This document shows, one piece after another, positions 1-8,114 of a stretch of 12,201 bases of DNA. The number at the start of each line of letters is the position of its first letter. Within the stretch, counting starts at the first letter, position 1. The stretch spans positions 1 through 12,201 of the forward strand of contig JAEZLX010000107.1 of assembly GCA_023415035.1 (NCBI GenBank), written 5' to 3'. This DNA is from Pseudomonadota bacterium. GTDB lineage: Bacteria; Pseudomonadota; Gammaproteobacteria; Burkholderiales; Burkholderiaceae_C. Made by a program: the position numbers and the translations under genes. The notes under the pieces are model-generated. The model was not told the DNA's origin. It searched no databases and saw nothing but the letters and a program-made list of their open reading frames with translations.

Positions 1-636
1 CTGGAAGGCCGTGCCGAGGTCTATGACGAGGTTCGCTACACCGCCTTCCTGATGCCGGGGCTGGTGATGATGAGCGTGCTGCAGAACGCGTTCGCCAACA
101 GCTCGTCCTCGCTGATCCAGAGCAAGATCATGGGCAACCTGGTCTTCCTGCTGCTCACGCCGCTGTCCCATCGGGCCTGGTTCGTGGCCTACGTGGGGTC
201 ATCCACCGTGCGCGGTCTGGTGGTGGGCGCTGGCGTGATGGCGGCCACCTGGTGGTATGCGCGCCCCGACATGGTGGCGCCGCTGTGGGCGCTGGTGTTT
301 GCCGCCATGGGCGCCGCGCTGCTGGGTGCGCTGGGCCTGATTGCAGGCCTGTGGGCGGAGAAGTTCGACCAGATGGCGGCGTTCCAGAACTTCCTCATCA
401 TGCCCATGACCTTCCTCTCGGGCGTGTTCTATTCGATCCATTCGCTGCCGGCGTTCTGGCAGCGTGTGAGCCATCTCAACCCGTTCTTCTACATGATTGA
501 CGGTTTCCGCTACGGATTCTTCGGCGTGAGCGATGTCTCGCCGTGGCTCAGCCTGGCAGTCGTTGGCGTCGCCCTGCTGCTGGTCAGCGCGCTGGCCTTG
601 CATCTGCTGAAGACCGGGTACAAGATTCGTCACTGA
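1..636 (+). CDS. ABC-2 type transporter permease, C-terminal part (5' end outside window)
   Basis: The reading frame is open from base 1 to the TGA at 634-636, giving 211 residues of a larger protein; an internal ATG at 52 is not the true start because the frame and homologous sequence run through it. The visible part has the ABC-2 permease pattern: a stretch reading PGLVMMSVLQNAFANSSSSL followed by LLTPLSH, then several hydrophobic membrane segments (around residues 58-78, 95-116, 130-150 and 180-200 of the fragment) and a short cytoplasmic tail ending KTGYKIRH. Proteins of this family form the membrane channel of an exporter and pair with an ATP-binding subunit, normally encoded just upstream, here outside the window. 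The substrate cannot be told from sequence; YadH-like permeases are the closest type I recognise. It lies 12 bp before the BolA gene, so it is probably co-transcribed with it. Confidence 0.88.
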   Translation: MEGRAEVYDEVRYTAFLMPGLVMMSVLQNAFANSSSSLIQSKIMGNLVFLLLTPLSHRAWFVAYVGSSTVRGLVVGAGVMAATWWYARPDMVAPLWALVFAAMGAALLGALGLIAGLWAEKFDQMAAFQNFLIMPMTFLSGVFYSIHSLPAFWQRVSHLNPFFYMIDGFRYGFFGVSDVSPWLSLAVVGVALLLVSALALHLLKTGYKIRH

Positions 637-648
637 AGGCGCACATCC

Positions 649-903
649 ATGACCGCTGAACAATTGAAGGCACTGATCACCGCGGGGCTCGCCTGCGAGC
701 ACATCGAGGTGGCCGGTGACGGCCGCCACTGGAGCGCCGTGATCGTATCGGCCGAATTCGAGGGCAAGCGCGCCATCGCGCGTCATCAGCGCGTGTATGC
801 GACGCTGGGCGAGCGCATCCGCAACGACGAGGTTCACGCCCTGTCGATGAAGACCTACACCCCGGCCGAGTGGGCCACCGCAGCGTCACGCGAAGGCGTC
901 TGA
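649..903 (+). CDS. ibaG: BolA/IbaG family protein
   Basis: An 84-residue protein, the usual size for the BolA/IbaG group. The C-terminal half carries the family pattern: FEGK (37-40), RHQRVY (45-50), then HALSMKTYTPAEW (63-75). Candidate iron-sulfur ligands are the conserved His63 and His46, with Cys16 near the N-terminus. BolA-type proteins partner with monothiol glutaredoxins to bind a [2Fe-2S] cluster and are linked to iron-sulfur trafficking and envelope stress. I chose the IbaG label because the gene directly precedes murA, as ibaG does in Escherichia coli; this is inference from context, and plain 'BolA family' is the safe name. The ATG is preceded by an AAGG stretch about 10 bases upstream. 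Only four bases separate its stop from murA. Confidence 0.9.
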   Translation: MTAEQLKALITAGLACEHIEVAGDGRHWSAVIVSAEFEGKRAIARHQRVYATLGERIRNDEVHALSMKTYTPAEWATAASREGV

Positions 904-907
904 ATCC

Positions 908-2176
908 ATGGACAAATTGCGCATCACCGGTGGCCAGGCCTTGCAGGGCGAGGTGCCCATTTCCGGGGCCAAGAACGCGGCCCTGCCGGAACTGTGCGCC
1001 GCGCTGCTCACGAGCGATCCTGTGCATCTGACGAACGTGCCGCGCCTGCGTGATGTGGCCACCATGCGCGCGCTGCTCGACCACATGGGCGTGGTGACAG
1101 AGACCCACGGCGAGCGGGGCGGCATGAGTTTCCAGGCACCCGATGACCTCACTCCCGAGGCGCCTTACGAACTGGTCAAGACCATGCGTGCCGCGGTGCT
1201 GGTGCTCGGGCCGCTGCTGGCGCGCTTCGGCCATGCTCGCGTTTCGCTGCCGGGTGGCTGCGCCATCGGTGCCCGTCCGGTGGACCAGCACATCAAGGGC
1301 CTGCAGGCCATGGGTGCCGAGATCGCCGTCGAGCATGGCTACATGGTGGCGCGCCTGCCTGCCGGGCGTACCCGCCTCAAGGGCGCCCGCATCACGACCG
1401 ACATGGTCACCGTGACCGGTACGGAAAACTTCCTCATGGCTGCCGCGCTGGCCGAGGGTGAGACCATTCTTGAGAACGCCGCCCAGGAACCCGAGATCCC
1501 GGACCTGGCCGAGATGCTGATCTCCATGGGCGCGAAGATCGAGGGTCACGGCACCAGCCGCATCCGCATCCAGGGCGTGGACCGCCTGCACGGCTGCGAG
1601 CACCGCGTAGTGCCCGACCGGATCGAGGCCGGCACCTTCCTGTGTGCCGTTGCCGCGACCGGCGGCGATGTCGTGCTGCGCGGTGCGCGGGCCGACCATC
1701 TGGACGCGGTGATCGACAAGCTGCGCGAGGCCGGTGCCGCCATCGAGGCTGGCGACGGCTTCATCCGCGTGCGCAGCGAAGGGCGGCTCAAGGCCCAGAG
1801 CTTCCGCACCACCGAATACCCGGGCTTCCCGACCGACATGCAGGCGCAATTCATGGCGCTCAACTGCATCGCCCAGGGCACCAGCGCCGTAACCGAGACG
1901 ATCTTCGAGAACCGCTTCATGCACGTGAGCGAACTCACGCGCCTGGGCGCGAAGATCCAGATCGACGGCAAGGTGGCCGTGGTTGAAGGCGTCGAAAGGC
2001 TCACGGGAGCCAATGTCATGGCCACCGACCTGCGCGCCTCGGCCAGCCTCGTGATCGCGGGGCTGGTGGCCAAGGGCGACACCATCGTCGACCGCATCTA
2101 CCACCTCGACCGCGGCTACGACCGGATGGAAGAGAAACTGCGAGCCATCGGCGCCCAAATCGAACGCATCCAATGA
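908..2176 (+). CDS. murA: UDP-N-acetylglucosamine 1-carboxyvinyltransferase (MurA)
   Basis: A full-length 422-residue enzyme (the E. coli protein has 419). MurA transfers enolpyruvate from PEP to UDP-GlcNAc in the cytoplasm, the first committed step of peptidoglycan synthesis. The sequence shows the N-terminal SGAKNAAL motif with Lys22 and Asn23, the catalytic loop SLPGGCAIGARP with Cys118 (equivalent to E. coli Cys115, the fosfomycin target, so this enzyme should be fosfomycin-sensitive at the active site), GFPTDMQAQ with Asp310 (equivalent to Asp305), and the C-terminal HLDRGYDR with the conserved Arg402. All key residues are intact. Its stop codon overlaps the hisG start (ATGATGA at 2173-2179), linking cell-wall synthesis to the histidine block on one probable transcript. 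Confidence 0.97.
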   Translation: MDKLRITGGQALQGEVPISGAKNAALPELCAALLTSDPVHLTNVPRLRDVATMRALLDHMGVVTETHGERGGMSFQAPDDLTPEAPYELVKTMRAAVLVLGPLLARFGHARVSLPGGCAIGARPVDQHIKGLQAMGAEIAVEHGYMVARLPAGRTRLKGARITTDMVTVTGTENFLMAAALAEGETILENAAQEPEIPDLAEMLISMGAKIEGHGTSRIRIQGVDRLHGCEHRVVPDRIEAGTFLCAVAATGGDVVLRGARADHLDAVIDKLREAGAAIEAGDGFIRVRSEGRLKAQSFRTTEYPGFPTDMQAQFMALNCIAQGTSAVTETIFENRFMHVSELTRLGAKIQIDGKVAVVEGVERLTGANVMATDLRASASLVIAGLVAKGDTIVDRIYHLDRGYDRMEEKLRAIGAQIERIQ

Positions 2177-2829
2177 TGATCACCCTCGCACTCTCCAAAG
2201 GCCGCATCTTCGACGAAACCATGCCGCTGCTCGCCGCGGCTGGCATCCAGGTGCTCGAAGACCCGGAAACCTCGCGCAAGCTGATCCTGCCCACCAACAA
2301 GCCGGAGGTGCGCGTGGTCCTGGTCCGCGCCACCGATGTGCCCACCTACGTGGAGCACGGCGGCGCCGACCTCGGCGTGACCGGCAAGGACACGCTCATC
2401 GAGCATGGCGGCCAGGGCCTGTACCAGCCGCTAGACCTGCAGATCGCCAAGTGCCGCATGAGCGTGGCGGTGCCTGCCGATTTCGATTACGCCAGCGCGG
2501 TGCGCCAGGGCTCGCGCCTGACCGTGGCCACCAAGTACACCTCGATCGCGCGCGACTTCTTCGCCGGCAAGGGCGTGCACGTGGACCTGATCAAGCTCTA
2601 CGGCAGCATGGAGCTCGCCCCGCTGACCGGCATGGCAGATGCCATCGTCGATCTGGTTTCCACTGGCAAGACGCTCAAGGCCAACAACCTGGTCGAGGTC
2701 GAGCGCATCATGGACATCTCTTCCCGTCTGGTGGTCAACCAGGCGGCCCTCAAGCTCAAGCAGGCGGCCATCCGCCCCATCATCGAAGCCTTTTCCAACG
2801 CCATCGGCCAGCAGGCCCCATCGACATGA
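2173..2829 (+). CDS. hisG: ATP phosphoribosyltransferase catalytic subunit, short form (HisG)
   Basis: HisG condenses ATP with PRPP, the first and normally feedback-controlled step of histidine synthesis. The protein has 218 residues (217 if the second ATG at 2176 is used; both fit, and the start MITLALSKGRIF is the common form). The N-terminal LALSKGR and the PRPP-binding stretch DAIVDLVSTGKTLKANNL (156-173) are present. The length shows this is the short form, which lacks the roughly 80-residue C-terminal histidine-binding domain of long HisG. Short HisG proteins are active only in complex with HisZ, a histidyl-tRNA-synthetase-like regulatory subunit; no hisZ is found in this window, so it must be elsewhere. 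The gene overlaps murA upstream and hisD downstream by ATGA junctions. Confidence 0.96.
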   Translation: MMITLALSKGRIFDETMPLLAAAGIQVLEDPETSRKLILPTNKPEVRVVLVRATDVPTYVEHGGADLGVTGKDTLIEHGGQGLYQPLDLQIAKCRMSVAVPADFDYASAVRQGSRLTVATKYTSIARDFFAGKGVHVDLIKLYGSMELAPLTGMADAIVDLVSTGKTLKANNLVEVERIMDISSRLVVNQAALKLKQAAIRPIIEAFSNAIGQQAPST

Positions 2830-4166
2830 AGCCATCCGCACAGCCCGCCCGTCTGAACACCTCCTCGCCGGATTTCGAGGCGCAGTTCGCGGCGCGGCTG
2901 CACTGGTCCTCGGAGACCGACGCGGCCATCGAGCAGCGCGTGGCCGACATCCTGGCCGACGTGCGCGAGCGTGGCGACGCGGCGGTGCTCGAATACACCG
3001 CGCGCTTCGATGGCCTGTCGGTGCCCTCGCTGCAGGCGCTGGAACTGACGCAGGACGACCTGCGCGCGGCTTTCGCGGCCATTCCGCAGGCCCAGCGCGA
3101 GGCGCTCGAAAAGGCTGCCCAGCGCGTGCGCCGCTACCACGAGGCGCAGAAGAAGGCCAATGGCGAGAGCTGGAGCTACCGCGACGAGGACGGCACGCTG
3201 CTGGGCCAGAAGGTCACGCCGCTGGACCGCGTGGGCATCTACGTGCCCGGCGGCAAGGCCGCCTATCCGTCGTCGGTGCTGATGAACGCGATCCCCGCCC
3301 ATGTGGCTGGCGTGGGCGAGATCATCATGGTGGTGCCGACGCCGCGCGGCGAGCGCAATCCGCTGGTGCTGGCGGCGGCCTACGTGGCCGGTGTCACGCG
3401 CGCCTTCACGATCGGCGGCGCCCAGGCGGTGGCGGCGCTGGCCTACGGCACCCAGACGGTGCCCAAGGTGGACAAGATCACCGGGCCGGGCAACGCCTAC
3501 GTTGCCAGTGCCAAGAAGCGTGTGTTCGGCACGGTCGGCATCGACATGATCGCGGGCCCGAGCGAGATCCTGGTGCTGGCCGACGGCACCACGCCGCCCG
3601 AATGGGTGGCGATGGACCTGTTCTCGCAGGCCGAGCACGACGAGCTCGCGCAGTCCATCCTGCTGTGCCCCGACGCTGCCTACATCGACGCCGTGCAGGC
3701 CGAGATAGACCGCCTGCTGCCGAGCCTGCCGCGTGCCGACATCATCGCTGCCAGCCTGACCGGGCGCGGCGCGCTGATCCTCACGCGTGACATGGAAGAG
3801 GCCTGCGCGATCAGCAACCGCATCGCGCCGGAACACCTGGAGGTGTCCAGCCGCGAGCCGCATCGCTGGGAACCGCTGCTCAAGCACGCCGGCGCCATCT
3901 TCCTGGGTGCCTACACCAGCGAAAGCCTGGGTGACTACTGCGCTGGCCCCAACCACGTGCTGCCGACCAGCGGCACGGCCCGCTTCTCTTCGCCGCTGGG
4001 GGTGTACGACTTCCAGAAGCGCTCCAGCCTGATCGAGGTCAGCGAGGCCGGTGCGCAGGTGCTGGGCAAGGTGGCCGCCGAACTGGCTTATGGCGAAGGC
4101 CTGCAGGCCCACGCGCGCGCGGCCGAACTGCGCCTGTCGGACGTGCCGCCCATGCGTGCCCGCTGA
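2826..4166 (+). CDS. hisD: Histidinol dehydrogenase (HisD)
   Basis: HisD oxidises L-histidinol to L-histidine in two NAD-dependent steps. I place the start at the ATG overlapping the hisG stop (ATGA at 2826-2829), giving 446 residues; the frame stays open for 375 bases further upstream, but that part only overlaps hisG. The family signature is complete: GPGNAYVASAKKRVFG (220-235) with GIDMIAGPSE, the zinc ligands Gln268 and His271 in SQAEHDE, Asp370 in SLGDYCAGPNH, and His429 in LQAHARAAEL. The catalytic pair Glu336-His337 lies in APEHLEV. The E. coli enzyme has 434 residues, so the length is normal with a slightly extended N-terminus. The hisC start follows after 13 bases. Confidence 0.97.
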   Translation: MKPSAQPARLNTSSPDFEAQFAARLHWSSETDAAIEQRVADILADVRERGDAAVLEYTARFDGLSVPSLQALELTQDDLRAAFAAIPQAQREALEKAAQRVRRYHEAQKKANGESWSYRDEDGTLLGQKVTPLDRVGIYVPGGKAAYPSSVLMNAIPAHVAGVGEIIMVVPTPRGERNPLVLAAAYVAGVTRAFTIGGAQAVAALAYGTQTVPKVDKITGPGNAYVASAKKRVFGTVGIDMIAGPSEILVLADGTTPPEWVAMDLFSQAEHDELAQSILLCPDAAYIDAVQAEIDRLLPSLPRADIIAASLTGRGALILTRDMEEACAISNRIAPEHLEVSSREPHRWEPLLKHAGAIFLGAYTSESLGDYCAGPNHVLPTSGTARFSSPLGVYDFQKRSSLIEVSEAGAQVLGKVAAELAYGEGLQAHARAAELRLSDVPPMRAR

Positions 4167-4179
4167 GGAACGCGCCCCG

Positions 4180-5274
4180 ATGAGCGCCCGACCCGATCCG
4201 CTGCTTCGCATCCGCCAGGACGTGCAGTCCATGCACGCCTATGCCGTCCAGGATTCGGCCGGCATGATCAAGCTTGACGCGATGGAGAACCCGTTCACCC
4301 TGCCGCCCGACCTGCAGTCGGCGCTGGGCGAGCGGCTCGGCCGCGTGCCGGTCAACCGCTATCCGGGTGCCCGTGTCGAAGAACTCAAGCAGGCCATTGC
4401 GCAAGCGATTGACCTGCCCGATGGCTGCTCGCTGATGCTGGGCAACGGTTCCGACGAGCTGATCTCCCTGCTGGCCATGGCCTGTGACGTGCCAGGTGCG
4501 GCCATTCTGGCACCCGAACCCGGTTTCGTGATGTATGCCATGAGCGCACGCCTGCAGGGGCTGGCCTTCCACGGCGTGCCGCTGACGCCGGATTTCCAGC
4601 TCGACGAAGCCGCCATGCTCGCCGCGATGCGTGAGCTTCGGCCGGCCATCACCTACCTGGCCTACCCGAACAACCCCACGGCCAGCCTGTGGGCGTCGTC
4701 ATCGCTGCGGCGGCTGATCGACGAGGCCGCCAGCTTCGGCGGGCTGGTCGTGATCGACGAGGCTTACCAGCCGTTTTCGAGCCACACCTGGCTGGACGAG
4801 ATGCGTGCGCGCCTGCAGGAACACCGCCATGTGCTGCTGATGCGCACCCTGTCCAAGTTCGGCCTGGCCGGCGTGCGGCTGGGCTATCTGGTGGGGCCGC
4901 AGGCACTGGTGCACCAGATCGACAAGCTGCGTCCGCCGTACAACGTCAGTTCGCTCAATGCCGAGTGCGCGTTGTTCGCGCTCGAACATGCCGGGGTGTT
5001 CGCCGAACAGGCCGCGACCATCCGGCGGGAACGCCAGCGCCTCATCAATGCCCTAGGCGCCATGCCCGGCGTGCGGCCGTTCCCCAGCGACGCCAACATG
5101 GTGCTGGTGCGCGTGCCTGACGCGGCGCGGAGCTTCGCCGGCATGAAGGCGCGCGGCGTGCTGGTCAAGAATGTTTCTACAATGCATCCATTGCTGGGCA
5201 ACTGCCTGCGGCTGACGGTGGGAACGCCGGACGAGAACGACCGCATGCTGCAGGCCCTGCAACTCAGCCTATGA
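4180..5274 (+). CDS. hisC: Histidinol-phosphate aminotransferase (HisC)
   Basis: A 364-residue PLP-dependent fold-type I aminotransferase that converts imidazole acetol-phosphate and glutamate to histidinol phosphate. The start at 4180 is supported by a GAGGAA ribosome-binding site at 4165-4170, overlapping the hisD stop; the open frame extends further upstream only as a shadow of hisD. Visible motifs are the substrate-loop region LDAMENPF (32-39), GNGSDELI (88-95) which contacts the cofactor phosphate, YPNNPT (162-167) with the PLP-binding Asn, VIDEAYQPF (191-199), the Schiff-base Lys226 in TLSKFGLAGVRLGY, and the carboxylate-binding Arg344 in CLRLTVGTPDEN. It overlaps hisB by ATGA, so the two are probably translationally coupled. 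Confidence 0.97.
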   Translation: MSARPDPLLRIRQDVQSMHAYAVQDSAGMIKLDAMENPFTLPPDLQSALGERLGRVPVNRYPGARVEELKQAIAQAIDLPDGCSLMLGNGSDELISLLAMACDVPGAAILAPEPGFVMYAMSARLQGLAFHGVPLTPDFQLDEAAMLAAMRELRPAITYLAYPNNPTASLWASSSLRRLIDEAASFGGLVVIDEAYQPFSSHTWLDEMRARLQEHRHVLLMRTLSKFGLAGVRLGYLVGPQALVHQIDKLRPPYNVSSLNAECALFALEHAGVFAEQAATIRRERQRLINALGAMPGVRPFPSDANMVLVRVPDAARSFAGMKARGVLVKNVSTMHPLLGNCLRLTVGTPDENDRMLQALQLSL

Positions 5275-5891
5275 CAACCCCACAGACGACCCCCTGCGCT
5301 GCTGACCGCGTGGCCGAAGTCCGGCGTGACACCGCCGAGACCAAGATCCGTGTCCGCATCAACCTGGACGGCACCGGCAGTGCCAAGCTGGCCACCGGCA
5401 TCGGCTTCTTCGACCACATGCTCGACCAGATCGCCCGCCATGGCCTGATCGACCTCGAGATCGATTGCCAGGGCGACCTGCACATCGACGGCCACCACAC
5501 CGTGGAAGACGTCGGCATCACGCTGGGGCAGGCCGTGGCCAAGGCCGTGGGCGACAAGCGCGGGCTGCGCCGCTATGGCCACGCCTATGTGCCGCTGGAC
5601 GAGGCGCTGTCGCGCGTCGTGATCGACTTTTCCGGCCGGCCGGGGCTGCACATGCGCGTGCCGTTCAAGTCGGGCATGATCGGCGCCTTCGACACACAGC
5701 TGGCCTTCGAATTCTTCCAGGGCTTTGTCAACCACGCGGGCGTGACCCTGCACATCGACAACCTGTTCGGCGAGAACGCGCACCACCAGGCGGAAACCGT
5801 CTTCAAGGCCTTCGCCCGCGCCATGCGCATGGCGCTGGAGCGCGATCCTCGCATGGGTGACGTGATTCCCTCGACCAAAGGTACTCTCTGA
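5271..5891 (+). CDS. hisB: Imidazoleglycerol-phosphate dehydratase (HisB, monofunctional)
   Basis: The 206-residue protein is a dehydratase only; it lacks the N-terminal HAD-type histidinol-phosphate phosphatase domain fused to HisB in E. coli, so a separate phosphatase must be encoded elsewhere. It removes water from imidazole glycerol phosphate to give imidazole acetol phosphate, using manganese. The metal-binding histidine motifs are intact: GIGFFDHMLDQIARH (43-57), DGHHTVED (73-80) and ENAHHQAET (168-176), along with PLDEALSR (108-115) and the C-terminal IPSTKGTL. The start overlaps the hisC stop (ATGA, 5271-5274). hisH follows after 13 bases. Confidence 0.97.
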   Translation: MTTPQTTPCAADRVAEVRRDTAETKIRVRINLDGTGSAKLATGIGFFDHMLDQIARHGLIDLEIDCQGDLHIDGHHTVEDVGITLGQAVAKAVGDKRGLRRYGHAYVPLDEALSRVVIDFSGRPGLHMRVPFKSGMIGAFDTQLAFEFFQGFVNHAGVTLHIDNLFGENAHHQAETVFKAFARAMRMALERDPRMGDVIPSTKGTL

Positions 5892-5904
5892 GACCGCCTC
5901 TCCG

Positions 5905-6567
5905 ATGAAAAGAAAGACTGTCGCCGTGGTCGACTACGGCAGCGGCAACCTCCGCTCGGTGTCCCAGGCCGTCATGCGGGCGGCGGAGCACACCGATGTC
6001 GACGTGGTGATCACCGCACAAGCTCAGGGCGTGCTGGACGCCGACCGTGTCGTCCTGCCAGGGCAGGGGCACATGGGCGATTGCATGCGCGAACTGGCGG
6101 CCTCGGGCCTGCTGGACGCCGTGCTGCACGCTGCCGCCAACAAGCCGCTGTTCGGCGTCTGCGTCGGCATGCAGATGTTGCTCGACCGCAGCGAGGAAGG
6201 ACCGACCGACGGCCTGGGCCTGCTTCCCGGCGATGTAGTGCGTTTCCAGCTCGAAGGCCGCCTGCAGGCCGACGGCAGCCGATTCAAGGTGCCCCAGATG
6301 GGCTGGAACCAGGTGTTCCACCAGCTGGACGGTCGTGAACCGCACCCCGTGTGGGCCGGAATTCCCGACGGTGCCTGGTTCTACTTTGTGCACAGCTACT
6401 ACGCGCGGCCCGCCAACGTGGTCCACGTCGCTGGGGAAACCGATTACGGCGGGCGGTTTGCCAGCGCCGTCGCCCGGGATAATATTTTCGCCACCCAGTT
6501 CCACCCCGAGAAAAGCGCCGAGCAGGGCCTGGCGCTCTATCGCAACTTCCTCCACTGGAATCCCTGA
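5905..6567 (+). CDS. hisH: Imidazole glycerol phosphate synthase glutaminase subunit (HisH)
   Basis: A class I glutamine amidotransferase of 220 residues that releases ammonia from glutamine and channels it to the HisF barrel to make imidazole glycerol phosphate and AICAR. The catalytic triad is visible: nucleophile Cys86 in GVCVGMQMLL, and His200 and Glu202 in TQFHPEKSAEQG. The N-terminal VVDYGSGNLRSV and LPGQGHMGDC are typical of HisH. The ribosome-binding site is weak (GAGA upstream), consistent with coupling to the gene before. hisA begins 24 bases downstream. Confidence 0.97.
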   Translation: MKRKTVAVVDYGSGNLRSVSQAVMRAAEHTDVDVVITAQAQGVLDADRVVLPGQGHMGDCMRELAASGLLDAVLHAAANKPLFGVCVGMQMLLDRSEEGPTDGLGLLPGDVVRFQLEGRLQADGSRFKVPQMGWNQVFHQLDGREPHPVWAGIPDGAWFYFVHSYYARPANVVHVAGETDYGGRFASAVARDNIFATQFHPEKSAEQGLALYRNFLHWNP

Positions 6568-6591
6568 ACCCGTCCTGCCGACCTCATCACC

Positions 6592-7332
6592 ATGCTGCTG
6601 ATTCCCGCCATCGATCTCAAAGACGGACAGTGCGTACGCCTCAAACAGGGCGACATGGACCAATCCACCGTGTTCAGTGAAGACCCGGCAGCCATGGCGC
6701 GCAGTTGGGTGAACAAGGGCGCGCGGCGCCTGCACCTGGTCGACCTCAACGGTGCCTTCGCGGGCAAGCCGCAGAACCTGCCTGCCATCAAGGCCATCCT
6801 CGCGGAGGTAGGCGACGAGATTCCGGTCCAGCTCGGCGGCGGCATCCGCGATCTGGACACCATCGAACGCTATCTCGACGCCGGCCTGCGCTACGTCATC
6901 ATCGGCACCGCGGCCGTCAAGAATCCCGGGTTCCTGAAGGACGCCTGCTCCGCCTTCGGTGGCCATGTCATCGTCGGCCTGGACGCCAAGGACGGCAAGG
7001 TCGCCACCGACGGCGGGAGCTAGCGGACGGGGCACGAGGTGGTCGATCTGGCCCGCAAGTTCGAGGACTGGGGTGTCGAGTCCATCATCTATACCGACAT
7101 CGGCCGCGACGGCATGCTCTCGGGCATCAACATCAAGGCCACCGTCAAGTTGGCGCAGGCGCTGCACATCCCCGTCATCGCGTCGGGTGGCCTGTCGAAC
7201 ATGGCCGACATCGAGGCCCTGTGCGCGGTGGAGGATGAGGGCGTCGAGGGCGTCATCGCCGGTCGTGCCATCTACTCGGGCGACCTGGATTTCGAGGCCG
7301 CGCAGGCGCGTGCCGACGAGCTGCGGGCCTGA
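6592..7332 (+). pseudogene. hisA: hisA (ProFAR isomerase) interrupted by an in-frame amber stop
   Basis: HisA isomerises ProFAR to PRFAR in histidine synthesis. Read through, the frame has 246 codons, the normal length of this (beta/alpha)8-barrel enzyme, with no insertion or deletion. Codon 144 (7021-7023) is TAG, however. Before it stand the catalytic Asp8 (IPAIDL), the phosphate-binding GGGIR (82-86) and the strand VGLDAKDGK (Asp131). After it stand YTDIGRDG (catalytic Asp169), IASGG, and GVIAGRAIYSG, all intact. Around the stop the sequence reads DGGS-stop-RTGH where the family usually has DGWSKLTGH, so the substrate-stacking Trp of the beta5-alpha5 loop is also lost (now Gly142). As written, translation gives 143 residues; a GTG at 7039 could restart a 97-residue C-terminal piece. 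Either a sequencing or assembly error, or a recent inactivating lesion. hisF begins one base after the final stop. Confidence 0.92.
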
Positions 7333-7333
7333 C

Positions 7334-8113
7334 ATGCTGGCCAAACGCATCATCCCGTGCCTGGACGTGACCGGCGGCCGCGTCGTCAAGGGTGTCAACT
7401 TCGTCGAGCTGCGTGATGCCGGTGACCCGGTGGAGATTGCGGCCCGCTACAACGAGCAGGGCGCCGACGAGCTGACCTTCCTGGACATCACCGCCACCAG
7501 CGACGGGCGCGACCTGATCCTGCACATCATCGAGGCGGTGGCGTCGCAGGTGTTCATCCCGCTGACGGTCGGAGGTGGCGTGCGCACGGTGGAGGATGTG
7601 CGCCGTCTGCTCAATGCCGGCGCCGACAAGACCAGCTTCAACTCGGCGGCTATCGCCAATCCCCAGGTCATCCGTGACGCGTCCGACAAGTACGGTTCGC
7701 AGTGCATCGTGGTGGCCATCGATGCGAAGCGCCGCCTGGGCGACGATCTGGCCGCGCGCGGCGAGGGCTGGGACGTCTACAGCCACGGCGGGCGCAAGAA
7801 CACCGGTCTGGACGCCCTGGCCTGGGCGCGCCAGATGGCCGACTACGGCGCCGGCGAGATCCTGCTCACGAGCATGGACCGGGACGGCACCAAGTCGGGC
7901 TTCGACCTCGAACTGACGCGCGCGGTGGCGGACGCCGTCAGCATCCCCGTCATCGCCTCGGGTGGGGTCGGCAACCTCGACCATCTGGCCGACGGCGTGC
8001 AGCAAGGTGGTGCGGACGCCGTGCTGGCGGCCAGCATCTTCCACTACGGCGAGTACACCGTGGCGCAGGCCAAGCAGCGCATGGCCGAGCGCGGCATCCC
8101 GGTTCGCCTCTGA
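7334..8113 (+). CDS. hisF: Imidazole glycerol phosphate synthase cyclase subunit (HisF)
   Basis: A 259-residue (beta/alpha)8 barrel that uses ammonia from HisH to convert PRFAR into imidazole glycerol phosphate and AICAR. The start at 7334 gives the standard N-terminus MLAKRIIPCLDV; an open frame runs upstream but only overlaps hisA. Catalytic Asp11 (CLDV) and Asp130 (VVAIDAKR) are present, as are the phosphate-binding VGGGVR (79-84) and IASGGVGN, and the conserved TSMDRDGTKSGFD. Unlike its barrel paralogue hisA just upstream, this gene shows no damage. It is the last gene of the first histidine block; the next gene lies on the opposite strand. Confidence 0.97.
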   Translation: MLAKRIIPCLDVTGGRVVKGVNFVELRDAGDPVEIAARYNEQGADELTFLDITATSDGRDLILHIIEAVASQVFIPLTVGGGVRTVEDVRRLLNAGADKTSFNSAAIANPQVIRDASDKYGSQCIVVAIDAKRRLGDDLAARGEGWDVYSHGGRKNTGLDALAWARQMADYGAGEILLTSMDRDGTKSGFDLELTRAVADAVSIPVIASGGVGNLDHLADGVQQGGADAVLAASIFHYGEYTVAQAKQRMAERGIPVRL

Positions 8114-8114
8114 A

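Noticed and set aside
199..837. 212-codon open frame on the minus strand opposite the ABC permease and BolA genes
   Set aside because: It crosses two well-supported plus-strand genes and its translation is rich in His, Arg, Gln and Gly, the pattern of a GC-rich shadow frame.
677..2173. 498-codon open frame on the minus strand opposite murA
   Set aside because: Antisense to an intact murA with all catalytic residues; the composition is biased and has no recognisable domain.
2451..2825. N-terminal extension of hisD suggested by the longer open frame
   Set aside because: It lies wholly within hisG; the ATG at 2826 gives the normal length and the ATGA overlap seen at other junctions.
2598..4232. 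544-codon open frame on the minus strand opposite hisD
   Set aside because: Long only because high GC removes stop codons; HisD on the other strand has complete family motifs.
7021..7023. TAG as a recoded codon (pyrrolysine-type or programmed readthrough)
   Set aside because: The family has Lys or another ordinary residue here with no special chemistry, neighbouring codons are changed too, and I see no downstream recoding structure. Error or mutation is simpler.
5803..7398. 531-codon open frame on the minus strand opposite hisH and hisA
   Set aside because: Considered because it runs uninterrupted across the hisA stop, but the translation looks like antisense of HisH and HisA and has no motif of its own.
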